A stretch of DNA of 52,330 bases from Acidobacteriota bacterium (lineage in GTDB: Bacteria; Acidobacteriota; Vicinamibacteria; Marinacidobacterales; SMYC01), in NCBI GenBank assembly GCA_004356105.1, contig SMYC01000119.1:1-52330 (forward strand), in the 5' to 3' direction. The position numbers and the translations under genes are program-made. Positions 17,001 to 25,547 of the stretch are shown here, in pieces. Below the pieces are notes generated by a model. That model did no database searches, was not told the DNA's origin, and saw only the letters and a list, made by a program, of their open reading frames with translations. Each line of letters opens with the position of its first letter. Position 1 is the first letter of the stretch.

Positions 17001-17090
17001 CAAGGGGCTGCGCCCCTTGAAATCCCGGCGGGATTTGAGAAGTCAGGAGTCAGAAGTCAGGAGTCAGAAGGGTGGTGGCGGCTGCGCCGC
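17001..17090. repeat. cluster of hairpins and direct repeats in an intergenic region
   Basis: Three elements follow each other. A hairpin CAAGGGGC-TGC-GCCCCTTG (17001-17019) is followed by an almost loopless palindrome AAATCCCG-G-CGGGATTT (17020-17036). Then come two perfect copies of the 14-mer AGTCAGGAGTCAGA (17041-17068), and GCGGC-TGC-GCCGC (17078-17090), whose loop equals the first. It lies between the remnants above and the decarboxylase gene (16888-17143 holds no gene). The composition looks like a short non-coding mobile or REP-like repeat. Confidence 0.65.
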
Positions 17091-17143
17091 GACATTTGGT
17101 CTCTCAATCTTAGAGATAAATTCTCAGACTGACGGAGTAGAAT

Positions 17144-18490
17144 CTAGATTGCTTTCGCGACGCGCACGATGGCGTCGAGGCTTCTTTCGACGTCCTCTTC
17201 GGTCGTGGCCCAGGACGAGACGCTGATACGCATCGCGGCCCGGCCCCGCCACGTTGTGCCGCTGCACCAGCACGTGCCATCTTCCTGCACCGCGGTGATG
17301 ACGCGCGCGGTCTGCTCGTCGCTTCCGAAGGAGACGAGCACTTGATTGAGCACGACGTCGTTGAGGATCTCGTAGCCCTCGCCCTGGAGGCCTCCTGCGA
17401 AGCGGCGCGCGAAGCGGCAATGGCGCTCGATGAGCTCTCGCAGGCCCGAGCGGCCCAGAGATAAGAGCGCCGCCCAGATCTCTACGCCGCGGGCGCGCCG
17501 CGAGGACTCGGGCGTGTAGTCACAAGGCTGGCGCTCTTCGCCTTTTGGCAAATAGGCTGCCGTAATCGAGAGCGCTTGGCGCGCGGCCTCCGGGTCCCTA
17601 TAAAGTGCGAGCCCGTTGTCATAGGGTACGTTGAGCCATTTGTGAAGATCCGTCGCGATGGAGTCGACGTCGGCGATGCCCTTGGTGAGGTGGCGCGTGT
17701 CGGGCGAGGCCGCTGCCCACAGACCGAACGCACCGTCGAGATGGATCCACGCGCCCGCGTGTCGTGCGTGTGCTGCAATCTCTGCGATGGGGTCGAAGCT
17801 TCCTGTGTTGACGTTCCCAGCTTGCAGGCAGACGATGCATGGCGAGCGCAGCTTTGGAAGCCTGTCCGCTAGCATCCGTCCTTGTTTGTCGACGGGGACT
17901 TTGACCACGCGCTCTCGGCCGAAGCCGACGAGTGCGAGCGCTTGCAACAAAGTCGTATGGGCTTCGGCCCCTACGATGACTTGAACTTCCGGAGCTCGGA
18001 AGAGTCCCTGCGCCTCGACGTCCCACCCGGCTTTTTTGAGAACCGCATGCCTTCCTGCGGCCAAGCCGGAAAAGTTGCCCATGGTCGTCCCCGTGACGAA
18101 GCCGCCGCCCCAACTCTTCGGTAGATCTAGAATCTCGCGAACCCATCCGAGGGCTGCGTTCTCGAGCGCGGCCGCGACAGGTGAGCCGATGACGAAATGC
18201 GCGTTTTGATCCCACGCACCGGCGAGCCAATTCGCGGCCAAACTCGCGGGGAGCGCTCCGCCGGTCACGAATCCGAAATATCGAGGGCCGGCATTCGCGA
18301 TCGTGGCGGGCGATCCCCATTCGTCGAGTCGTCGCAGCACTTCCTTGGGGGCGGTGGGCGCGTCGGGGAGCGGACCCGAAAAAGCTTCCAACTTTGCGAT
18401 CGCGTCGGGTCTGGGCTCGACCGGGCGAAAGGCAAGGCCGCTTAAATAGTCGACGGAGCGCGTGAGTGCATCAGAAAGAAGGTCCTTCAT
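17144..18490 (-). CDS. PLP-dependent group II amino-acid decarboxylase
   Basis: A 448-residue fold-type I PLP enzyme of the aromatic-amino-acid/glutamate decarboxylase group. Visible signatures are NAGPRYFGFVTGGALPASL, GGGFVTGTTMGNFSGLAAGRHAV, AEAHTTLLQALALVG (the His that stacks on PLP), AWIHLDGAFGLWA (Asp that binds the pyridine nitrogen) and the Lys of TDLHKWLN that forms the Schiff base. It removes CO2 from an amino acid, perhaps an aromatic one, in the cytoplasm. A terminator-like hairpin stands only about 15 bases before its ATG, so its expression depends on read-through or on a promoter between hairpin and start. A second, different decarboxylase is at 29389-30813. Confidence 0.85.
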   Translation of the reverse strand: MKDLLSDALTRSVDYLSGLAFRPVEPRPDAIAKLEAFSGPLPDAPTAPKEVLRRLDEWGSPATIANAGPRYFGFVTGGALPASLAANWLAGAWDQNAHFVIGSPVAAALENAALGWVREILDLPKSWGGGFVTGTTMGNFSGLAAGRHAVLKKAGWDVEAQGLFRAPEVQVIVGAEAHTTLLQALALVGFGRERVVKVPVDKQGRMLADRLPKLRSPCIVCLQAGNVNTGSFDPIAEIAAHARHAGAWIHLDGAFGLWAAASPDTRHLTKGIADVDSIATDLHKWLNVPYDNGLALYRDPEAARQALSITAAYLPKGEERQPCDYTPESSRRARGVEIWAALLSLGRSGLRELIERHCRFARRFAGGLQGEGYEILNDVVLNQVLVSFGSDEQTARVITAVQEDGTCWCSGTTWRGRAAMRISVSSWATTEEDVERSLDAIVRVAKAI

Positions 18491-18505
18491 TCGTTGATTC
18501 TAAAC

Positions 18506-18531
18506 AAAAAAAAGGGGGCCCATGGGCCCCC
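18506..18531 (-). terminator. rho-independent terminator
   Basis: On the minus strand the perfect stem-forming palindrome GGGGGCCCATGGGCCCCC (18514-18531) is followed by eight T residues. It ends transcripts coming from the small basic ORF at 18557-18706 and lies just ahead of the decarboxylase start, so it may also act as an attenuator for that gene. Confidence 0.85.
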
Positions 18532-18556
18532 TGTGTCCGGAGAGAAACGCAAGAAA

Positions 18557-18706
18557 TTAGTCTGTGCCTTTATCGGCGCTGGCTTTCTGACTCTTGTTTG
18601 TCTCGCCCGCTTTGGCGCGCGTTTGCTCGGTGAGGCGCCGGTAATAGCGCTGTCTCTCGGCCCAACCCCCGCGCCTTCTTTTAGCGAACATATTATGTGC
18701 GTACAT
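18557..18706 (-). CDS. small basic protein, unrecognised
   Basis: A 49-codon frame on the minus strand, ATG at 18706 preceded by AAAGGTAGGAAG, stop TAA at 18557-18559, followed 25 bases later by a strong terminator. The protein is very rich in Lys and Arg (AKRRRGGWAERQRYYRRL) with a hydrophilic tail; an alternative start is Met6. A TAACAT -10-like box lies about 30 bases upstream. Basic proteins of this size often bind RNA or the ribosome, but I recognise no family. The RBS-frame-terminator layout is the main support. Confidence 0.5.
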   Translation of the reverse strand: MYAHNMFAKRRRGGWAERQRYYRRLTEQTRAKAGETNKSQKASADKGTD

Positions 18707-18797
18707 TCTTCCTACCTTTTCTTTTTCTGTCTCTTTCTATGTTAGACGAGCGAAGCGGGGCAAAAGTTCCTTCTCAATTGAGATAAGCTCCTCCGCT

Positions 18798-19712
18798 ATG
18801 GCGGTGTGTTACAAAGTGATCCCTCGCCGGCCCTACTCGCTCGCTCGTACGGCCGCGCGACTCGCCCGCTTTCCCGAACGAGTCGATCTATTCGAAGAGG
18901 GCGTGTTTCGCCGGCTCGTCTTCGTGAAGCGCAAGCCGCTCCTTCTAGAAGTCCGCCAAGAGGGGTCCCCGTCACGAGCCACGCTTCGGCTAACGCTCCA
19001 CGGTGATGCCGCCCGATCTCCGGAAGCTCGGACCGCGGCGGCCGAGGTGCTCGAGCGCGTCCTCGGCACCTCGACGGACGTTCGACCTTTCTACCGACGC
19101 TTCCGGGACGACCCGTTGCTCGGGCCCATTATCCGCGAGCACTTCGGCTTGCGTGTCGCAGGGCGTTTGCGGCTTTGGGACACGCTGATCCAGATCGTGC
19201 TGTCTCAGCAAATCAACTTGACGTTTGCGCACGATATCCTCTGTGAGCTCGTGCAGCACTACGGGCGAAGGGCTCGCATCGACGGCGCGCGCTATTTTGC
19301 CTTTCCCACGACCCGTCGTTTTGCCGCACTCTCCGTGACGGAGCTTCGTGGCTTTCGATTGAGCCGTGCTAAGGCCTCGACGCTCATCGGGCTGGCGAGA
19401 GCGTTCGAGGCGGGAGAGATCGCCGACGAAGCGATCGGCGCCATGGACGACGAGACGGCCGTCGAGTTTCTGATGTCGTTCAAAGGCGTGGGACGATGGA
19501 CCGCGGAGTTCGCGCTTCTTCGCGGGGGCGCGCGTGAGGATATCTTCCCCGGCGGGGATCTCGGTGTCGTGAAGTATTTGGCGCGAGAGATGCTCGGGCA
19601 TGAAGGCGCGGCGAAAGAAGAGGAGATGCGTCTTTTCGCGGAGCGCTGGCGTCCTTATCGAGGGCTCGCGCTCATTTACGCCTATGCCGAGCTCGCGCGG
19701 AGAGGGTCGTGA
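18798..19712 (+). CDS. alkA: DNA-3-methyladenine glycosylase II (AlkA type)
   Basis: A 304-residue helix-hairpin-helix base-excision glycosylase. The N-terminal AlkA-like domain is followed by LWDTLIQIVLSQQINLTFAHDI, the HhH element LMSFKGVGRWTAEFALLRG, and the catalytic region DIFPGGDLGV, with the catalytic Asp at about residue 254. It removes alkylated purines from DNA. Length and motif order are normal. The ATG at 18798 is used although no strong ribosome binding site is visible. The stop overlaps the GTG of the next membrane protein by four bases, so the two are coupled. Confidence 0.85.
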   Translation: MAVCYKVIPRRPYSLARTAARLARFPERVDLFEEGVFRRLVFVKRKPLLLEVRQEGSPSRATLRLTLHGDAARSPEARTAAAEVLERVLGTSTDVRPFYRRFRDDPLLGPIIREHFGLRVAGRLRLWDTLIQIVLSQQINLTFAHDILCELVQHYGRRARIDGARYFAFPTTRRFAALSVTELRGFRLSRAKASTLIGLARAFEAGEIADEAIGAMDDETAVEFLMSFKGVGRWTAEFALLRGGAREDIFPGGDLGVVKYLAREMLGHEGAAKEEEMRLFAERWRPYRGLALIYAYAELARRGS

Positions 19713-20281
19713 ACACGCCCGGCCACGCTATCGTCAACCTGCTCGTTTTAGGAAAACGCGATAGCCAGTCTCTCTTCGCGCCGGTCGCGGTCGGCGCCGT
19801 ATTGCCGGATTTTCCGATGTTCGTATTCTACGCCTACGAGAAGAGTTGGCTGAAAACACCGGAACGCGTGATTTGGTCCGAGGCCTATTACGATCCCGTC
19901 TGGCAAGCCTTCTTCGATGTCTTCAACTCCTTGCCGCTTTTAGCACTTGGAGTGCTCGTGGCGCGCCTGCTCGCGCGCCCACACGCCGCGGTACTCTTCC
20001 TCAGCATGATGCTCCACGCCGTTTGCGACCTCGCGCTCCATCGCGAAGACGCGCACCGGCATTTTTTTCCATTCTCGGATTGGCGCTTTCAAAGTCCTGT
20101 CTCTTACTGGGACCCCCGCCACTATGGCAGCATCGTCTCTACGATCGAGATGGTCGTGGTCGTCGTTGGCGCCGTCGTGCTTTTCAGGCAATATCCCGGA
20201 CGCGGCCCCCGCATTTTTCTGGGCCTGATCCTCGCGTGCTACACGTTCTATATCGGCTATGCGCTCGTCGTCTGGGCGTGA
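19709..20281 (+). CDS. integral membrane protein, YdjM/DUF457-like putative metal-dependent hydrolase
   Basis: A 190-residue protein starting with GTG within the end of alkA. It has about four or five hydrophobic segments and a set of conserved polar residues: TPGHAIVNLL near the start, GAVLPDFPMF, then LHAVCDLALHREDAHRHFFPFSDWRF and SPVSYWDPRHYG. The H...D...H pattern within the membrane resembles the YdjM/DUF457 inner-membrane putative metal hydrolases. Coupling to a DNA glycosylase is probably only co-expression; the function is unknown. Confidence 0.6.
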   Translation: MNTPGHAIVNLLVLGKRDSQSLFAPVAVGAVLPDFPMFVFYAYEKSWLKTPERVIWSEAYYDPVWQAFFDVFNSLPLLALGVLVARLLARPHAAVLFLSMMLHAVCDLALHREDAHRHFFPFSDWRFQSPVSYWDPRHYGSIVSTIEMVVVVVGAVVLFRQYPGRGPRIFLGLILACYTFYIGYALVVWA

Positions 20282-20499
20282 CGGCGCACCTGAGCCGCGT
20301 CGGGCAGCAGAGGTTGCAGTGGCGTTAGCGCGGGCATAGGATGGGCGAGGCGGTCGACCCGTACTTTGCCTCGGCGTCCACGAACTCCGATACCGTAGCT
20401 TCTGACGACACAACGGCGCAGCCTATCGACCCACTGATCTCAACCGCCGGGGCGACTTCGAAGGTTCGGGCAACGACTTGCCGAACAAGGAGGAGAATG

Positions 20500-21162
20500 A
20501 TGCTCAGGCTAAAACAATATGCAGGGCTCTTGGTCATCCTCTTGAGCGTGTCTTGCTCGGGTGGTGAACAAGAGGTCGTTAATTCGTTCTTGGCCGCCAT
20601 ACAAAGCGGGAACGAAGCGGCCGCCAAGGCTGTTTCAGTGGTGGAGTATCTGGAAAAGGTCGAATCCTGGGAGATCGTCGAGGTCGGTGCTGAGTCGACA
20701 GAGCCTTTCGCGCTCGCGGAGCTCGACGACAAGAGGGCGACGCTTTCGCGTGAGCGAAGGCTCGTGACCGAGCAGAACGATTACTTTCTGCAAGATCACA
20801 AGGACGCCTTCGAAGAGTACGAGGCCAAAACCAAGGACGAACCGGACTACGAGTTCTCGGGAGAGATGGCGGAGTTCCAGAAGGAGTGGGAGGAGCGGCG
20901 AAGCAAGCAGGAAGAGGGCGACCGCGTTGCGATCGGTTTGGGTAATGAGATCAGTCGCCTGCGCTCGGCCGCTGGCCTATCAGTGAATGTCTCTGTTAAT
21001 GCGAAGTTCGTGGGCGAAGTCTTCGGGAAGAAGCTGACGCTCAGGGTCAATGACGGGTCGACCGAAAAAACCCATACGTTTACGTTGCGAAAGTTCAATA
21101 TCGTCGACACGACTCGAAACCTCAGCCCCATCGGGCGCTGGGTTATCACCGACATCAACTGA
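20500..21162 (+). CDS. lipoprotein of unknown function
   Basis: A 220-residue protein starting at ATG 20500 (or 20497) behind the strong site AAGGAGGAG. The frame is open further upstream to 20341 but that part has no protein-like character. The lipobox LLSVSC gives a lipid anchor at about residue 19. The mature part starts with a short helical unit (VVNSFLAAIQSGNEAAAKAVS), as in proteins with NTF2-like or DUF4878-like folds, then a long charged helix region (about 80-140) and a beta-rich C-terminus ending PIGRWVITDIN. I do not recognise the family. The 218 bases before it hold no gene I can support. Confidence 0.7.
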   Translation: MLRLKQYAGLLVILLSVSCSGGEQEVVNSFLAAIQSGNEAAAKAVSVVEYLEKVESWEIVEVGAESTEPFALAELDDKRATLSRERRLVTEQNDYFLQDHKDAFEEYEAKTKDEPDYEFSGEMAEFQKEWEERRSKQEEGDRVAIGLGNEISRLRSAAGLSVNVSVNAKFVGEVFGKKLTLRVNDGSTEKTHTFTLRKFNIVDTTRNLSPIGRWVITDIN

Positions 21163-21270
21163 GACACGTCGTCCCAGGACACGTCAGCCAAAGATCACTT
21201 CCCGCTCATAATTTCGTGACGACCTAGCCAGGCCCGACCTGTACGGTAGATAGCGAAGGGAGAATCGCTA

Positions 21271-21948
21271 ATGCGATGGAGTCTCGCTTTCGTGGTGTGG
21301 ATAATGGCGTGTGGGGGTCGGGATGGAGATCGGGATTTGGCCGAGCTGGCGCGTGCTGCCGGTACCGGCGATGCCGTGCGCATCGCGGCGCTCTTGGCCT
21401 CGGGAGAGGATCCCGACGCGGCGGGTCGGAGAGGCGTAACGGCTCTGCACTTGGCGGCTCGGGAAAATCAGGTTTCGGCGATCCGCGCGCTCGTTGACGG
21501 GCGTGCGGACATCGATTTGGTCGATGCGCGGAACCATTGGACGCCGCTGATGCACGCAATCCACAAGGGTTCCGAGCAGGCAGCAGTAATGCTCCTCGAT
21601 GCGGGGGCAGACATCGAAGCGCGAGCGGGAAGTGGTGCGACCGCGCTCTTCATGGCCGCGGGCTACGGACATGAGCGCATCGTGCGTGAGCTTCTCGACC
21701 GGCGCGCCGACCCCTATGCCGAGTGTGACGATGGCACGAACGCGCTGTGGGCCGCCGCGGGCGGCGGGGCTATCGTAGACTTTATGGACGGGCCACCGTT
21801 TGGAACCTGCTTCCCGCAAATCATCGAACTTCTGCTCGAGGCCGGGCCCGACGCGACGCTCCCGAGCGGTCTTGCCACGACGGCCGTCGCTTGGTTTGCG
21901 TCTTCCGAGACGTGCTCGCGTCTCGTGGACGAGCTACCGCGAGAATGA
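21271..21948 (+). CDS. ankyrin-repeat lipoprotein
   Basis: A 225-residue protein with a lipobox (VWIMAC, anchor near residue 14) and four to five ankyrin repeats: RRGVTALHLAARENQVSAIRALV, HWTPLMHAIHKGSEQAAVMLLDAGADI and GATALFMAAGYGHERIVRELLDRRADP are typical. It would form a protein-binding surface in the periplasm. A GAAGGGAG site precedes the ATG. Its end overlaps the convergent FG-GAP gene by 15 bases. Confidence 0.85.
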   Translation: MRWSLAFVVWIMACGGRDGDRDLAELARAAGTGDAVRIAALLASGEDPDAAGRRGVTALHLAARENQVSAIRALVDGRADIDLVDARNHWTPLMHAIHKGSEQAAVMLLDAGADIEARAGSGATALFMAAGYGHERIVRELLDRRADPYAECDDGTNALWAAAGGGAIVDFMDGPPFGTCFPQIIELLLEAGPDATLPSGLATTAVAWFASSETCSRLVDELPRE

Positions 21949-22918
21949 GAGCACTGCATCCGCGACAAAAGCGAGGCGTTTCCCGGACGGGGAGACCGCG
22001 AGCCGCGTGATGTTTCGGATGTTTTGCGCCGTCCAATCAGCGGTTTCATCTCGTTGCATCCGTCTCACCGTACGTGCCCACCAGGCGCGGTCTCGATCGT
22101 GATCGTAGATGCGCTCGTGATTGTGGCAGCGCGCGCACTTGCTCGCAAGAAGAGCGGGTCCGCGGGATGGATTGCCCTCGAGAATCGCAGCAACGGCAAG
22201 CTCGTTCAATGCGTTCATGAGCTCGCTCTCGACGGCGGAGCCGTACTCACCCTCCTCTTGGTGATGGGCCAAGAGCGCCTCGTCCCCGAGAGCGCCGTAC
22301 GCTGCCGCGACGAACTGGTGCGCTTTGGATAAGCGCGGGTAGCGCGCCAGAAGCGGTGTCATGACGTCGAGCACACCGTGCCAATTTTGCGTGAGCGACT
22401 CGAGGCGCGCCACTCCCAGTGCCGCTACCGGCTCAAGGGAGTCGAGCTCGAGAGCTTCTCGAAGCCGTCGCTCGGCGTCGTCGCGGCGGGCCCACTTGAG
22501 ATATAGATCGCCGATCTTGGCGTTGCTCGGTGGAATCTGCCCCATCTCAGCGATCAGCAGGTCGATATCGCCATCCTGATCGAAGTCGTTTGGCGTCACG
22601 TGGGCAGGTGCAATCACGAGCGCGCTCAATGTGCTCTCGTTGAACGTTCCGAGTGGTGATTGCCGGATCCAGGCGATTTGGTTCCGCGTCGCGTCGCAGA
22701 TCACGACATCGAGAAGGCCGTCCTGGTCGAGATCGACGATCGCCAGGTTGGTGATCCACGGTGGCGGGTCGGCCGGCGGATCGCCGATGGTGCTCTTGAC
22801 CAAAAAGTCGATCCCTTCCCGAAGACGCACTCCCTGCGAAAGCGGGAGTCTCGGAAGCGTTATCGTTGCCGCACGCGCTCAACAGGAGGCCCAGCCCGAA
22901 GGCGATGGTGCGTTTCAA
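21934..22918 (-). pseudogene. FG-GAP/TPR lipoprotein with a CxxCH haem motif, frameshifted
   Basis: The frame starting at TTG 22918 encodes a lipoprotein signal (AFGLGLLLSAC), then shifts near 22840-22855 into the frame that runs to 21934. The second part has two FG-GAP/VCBS calcium-binding repeats (VDLDQDGLLDVVICD and DFDQDGDIDLLIAE), then at once TPR-like helices (GDLYLKWARRDDAERRLREALEL) and near the end CARCHNHE, a c-type haem attachment motif. FG-GAP proteins normally have many more blades, so an internal deletion has probably fused the front of one gene to the back of another. Without the shift it would be a periplasmic or surface electron-carrier-like lipoprotein. Confidence 0.6.
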
Positions 22919-22997
22919 TGCGTGGATATTATCGCAGCGCGAGAAGCGGTGAGACGGCGGTACAATGGCGGGCGATTTCAAACACGCAGGAGGATCT

Positions 22998-23831
22998 ATG
23001 TGGAGCAAGAGACTTCCATTGAAGACGTGGCTCATAGTCGTGGTGGTGGGTATCGCCGCGCCGGCGATGAGCCAAGAACGGCTGGATGTGGCCAACATGC
23101 CTCGGCCAATCGACGCGCTCGATAGCGTCTGGATCGAAGAGCTGACGATGATGGAAGTGCGCGACGCGATCCAGGAAGGGAAGACGACCGCGCTCATCTT
23201 GACTGGCGGCATCGAGCAGAACGGCCCTTATCTCGCTACCGGCAAGCATAACTACGTGCTGCAAGTGATGGGCGAGTCGATTGCTCGCGAGCTCGGGGAC
23301 GCGTTGATAGCACCTATCGTCACGCTCGAACCCGGGAACCCGGAGCGCGTGCGCACACCGGGCACGATCTATTTGTCGCACGAAACGTACAAAGCCGTAC
23401 TCCGCGACATGGCGACGAGCTTGAAGACCCAGGGTTTCACGAACATCTTCTTGCTTGGCGATAGCGGTGGGAACCAGACGCCGATGCGAGAGGTCGCCGA
23501 GACTTTGAGCGCGGCGTGGGGTTCAGACTCGACGCGGATCACCTTCATTCCCGAGTACTACAATTACGACGACGTGCAAGAGTTCGTAGAGACCGAGCTC
23601 GGTATTCACGAAGTGCTCGAGGGGTTGCACGACGACTATTACATTTCGGCGATCATGATGAACGCCGATCCGACTTCCGTGCGCATGGAACAGCGCATCA
23701 AGGCGGGCAAGTTCACCATCAACGGTGTCAGCCTAGCGCCGGCGGAAAAAACGATCGAGAACGGCAAAAAGATCATCGCTTTCCGGACCGAAGCCACCGT
23801 TGCGGCGATTCGGAAGGCGCTCGAGGGCTAG
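22998..23831 (+). CDS. creatininase-family secreted protein with altered metal ligands
   Basis: A 277-residue protein from the ATG at 22998, with GGAGGA upstream; the start at 22965 lacks one. A signal peptide ends PAMSQ. The domain follows creatininase (Mn/Zn amidohydrolases, also MftE): LTGGIEQNGPYLATGKHNYVLQ, APIVTLEPGNPERV, GFTNIFLLGDSGGNQTPM. Compared with creatininase, the His of EQHG is Asn, the Asp of GTD is His, and the His of NGHGGN is Ser. From memory this variant recurs in Acidobacteriota, so it is probably a subfamily and not decay. The gene is followed 15 bases later by the next ORF, likely an operon. Confidence 0.8.
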   Translation: MWSKRLPLKTWLIVVVVGIAAPAMSQERLDVANMPRPIDALDSVWIEELTMMEVRDAIQEGKTTALILTGGIEQNGPYLATGKHNYVLQVMGESIARELGDALIAPIVTLEPGNPERVRTPGTIYLSHETYKAVLRDMATSLKTQGFTNIFLLGDSGGNQTPMREVAETLSAAWGSDSTRITFIPEYYNYDDVQEFVETELGIHEVLEGLHDDYYISAIMMNADPTSVRMEQRIKAGKFTINGVSLAPAEKTIENGKKIIAFRTEATVAAIRKALEG

Positions 23832-23846
23832 TTAGAGAGGTTTTCG

Positions 23847-24725
23847 TTGGACGTTTACTTCGTCGTCAATATCGATAGCGATCCCGACCCGGACGACACT
23901 CCGCGCGACGACGATGCGGTGATGGAGAAATACCGCATCATGAAGAGCATCGTCGCCGAGCGCGTTGACGGGAAAGGAACTATCTGCGTACAAACGAGCC
24001 CGATGTATCGCGATCGTTTCTTCGAGCCTCTCTTTCTCGATTTCTGGCGTGGATGGGTGAAGGACGGCGGCGACTTGACGCTCCATCCCGAGGAGGACCT
24101 CTATTCGACGCCCGAGACACGCCTCGCGAGCGGGTCCTATTACAGCGACACCGCGCACATGGAGGCTGTGATCCGCCCCAAGGTCGAGCTCATGAACACC
24201 GAAGGATTGCCCTTCGCCGCCTACAAAGGCGGTTATCAAGGGCTGACGATGGATATCGTCCGCATATTGGAGGCGGTGCGAATTCCTATCGACGTGACCT
24301 GCGCTCCGGGGATCGACTGGCCGGAGAAACTAGCGGCCTGGGGTGATGCGCCAACGAGCGCTTATTACATGTCGCCTGACACCCGCAGCCAGGCCGCGAT
24401 GCCCGGTGCTTCGAGTCCCGTTTTCGAGATTCCGTTCGGCTGGGACGGCGAGAGCTCGGACACGTCGCGGCGTCTGCTCAACCAACACTATCTCGTCAAC
24501 GAATTTTCGAGCTACGAGGCTCTTTGCCGAGTGTGGGATTGTATCGTCGAGCGCGCCGAAAGTTTGGGCGAACCGCAGATCGTCAGCTTTCTGTGCCACA
24601 CCTATGCGATGAAGGCAGACAAGTTGCGCCGGCAATGCGGCGACATTCTTTCCTACATGACGCGCGCGGGCGGGACACCGGTGACGGTCACCGAAGCCAA
24701 AAACATCTACGACCGGTCGCACTAG
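23847..24725 (+). CDS. conserved protein of unknown function, possibly polysaccharide-deacetylase-like
   Basis: A 292-residue soluble protein starting at TTG 23847, with GAGAGG eight bases before. There is no signal peptide. Motifs that stand out are VNIDSDPDPDDTPRDD near the start, DGGDLTLHPEEDLY, PFAAYKGGYQGLTMD, CAPGIDWPEKLA and a C-terminal FLCHTYAMK. The early Asp cluster plus His-rich strands would suit a TIM-barrel deacetylase or similar hydrolase, but the match is weak and I do not recognise the family. It follows the creatininase gene closely and is convergent with the broken deacetylase (4-base overlap). Confidence 0.6.
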   Translation: MDVYFVVNIDSDPDPDDTPRDDDAVMEKYRIMKSIVAERVDGKGTICVQTSPMYRDRFFEPLFLDFWRGWVKDGGDLTLHPEEDLYSTPETRLASGSYYSDTAHMEAVIRPKVELMNTEGLPFAAYKGGYQGLTMDIVRILEAVRIPIDVTCAPGIDWPEKLAAWGDAPTSAYYMSPDTRSQAAMPGASSPVFEIPFGWDGESSDTSRRLLNQHYLVNEFSSYEALCRVWDCIVERAESLGEPQIVSFLCHTYAMKADKLRRQCGDILSYMTRAGGTPVTVTEAKNIYDRSH

Positions 24726-25547
24726 CCGCGGGCGAGAAGCGCTTTCGCACACTCGGCCGCTTCTCGGTGGGTTGCGAACCAGGAGCTGCCTTTGGCTTGG
24801 ATGTACTCGATCAGCTTGCGCAAGACCAGAATGCGCGAGCGGTGTCCGATAGTGCGCGGATGCATCGTGACGGAGAATATCGTTCCTTCTTCGTAGGCGA
24901 GCTCGAACTCATCAACGAGCGATTGAAGCCACCTGCGTGGCGTCGTGAAGTTGTCGCTACGCGGGTCGAGGATCGTGGCATCGTCTCGAATCCACTCTAC
25001 GGGAAGCTCGATGAGCCCGGAGGGCTCGCCCTTCTCGAGGATCTCGTACGGCCGGTCATCGGCCATGAGCGAGCTGTCATAGAGGAAGCCTAGCTTTTTG
25101 AGAATGCCGAATGTGTGAGCGTGCACGTCATAGGCTGGCGCGCGATACCCGACGGGCCTCTGACCAGCTTGCTTGGTGAGCAGCTCGACCGATCGCTCCA
25201 TGAGGTCGAGCTCTTCGCTCGGCTCGAGAGATGATGGATGTTCGTGCACCCACCCGTGCACGCCGATCTCGTGGCCTCCTGTCGAGCACAGGGTCTCGAC
25301 CATGCCCGGATGGAGCATCGCCGATACCGCGGGAACGAAGAAACTCGCCGGGACGCGGTACTCCGTCAGACGGTCGACGACTCTCTGAAGGCCGACCCGT
25401 GCGCCGTACTCCCCCTGAGAAAGGTCGCTCGACGACAAGATTGTCTTCGGGCCAACGTGGGGGGGCCAGGCTTTGGCCCGCCGAGATCTCGGAAGCGAGA
25501 GCGCGCAGACTCTCTTCACTCATCTGCCAACCAGGGTGCTCGGTCAT
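24722..25547 (-). pseudogene. polysaccharide deacetylase (PuuE-like), catalytic motif deleted
   Basis: The start is ATG 25547, overlapping the stop of PhoD (ATGA): MTEHPGWQMSEESLRALASE...LAPPRWP. The family next has a strand with the catalytic F-D-x-D motif. Here that strand is missing, and near 25450-25470 the frame changes directly to TILSSSDLSQGEYGARVGL. The remainder to 24722 is well kept, with VPASFFVPAV, the metal-binding GHEIGVHGWVHE, GYRAPAYDV and LYDSSLMADD. A small deletion with a frameshift has thus removed the first NodB motif. A shorter product from ATG 25519 is possible but lacks the catalytic Asp. Confidence 0.75.

Noticed and set aside
17041..17068. CRISPR-like repeat
   Set aside because: The two 14-mer copies are adjacent with no spacers, and no cas gene is present.
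18494..18745. 83-codon plus-strand frame
   Set aside because: It reads through the terminator hairpin and opposes the better supported small minus-strand gene.
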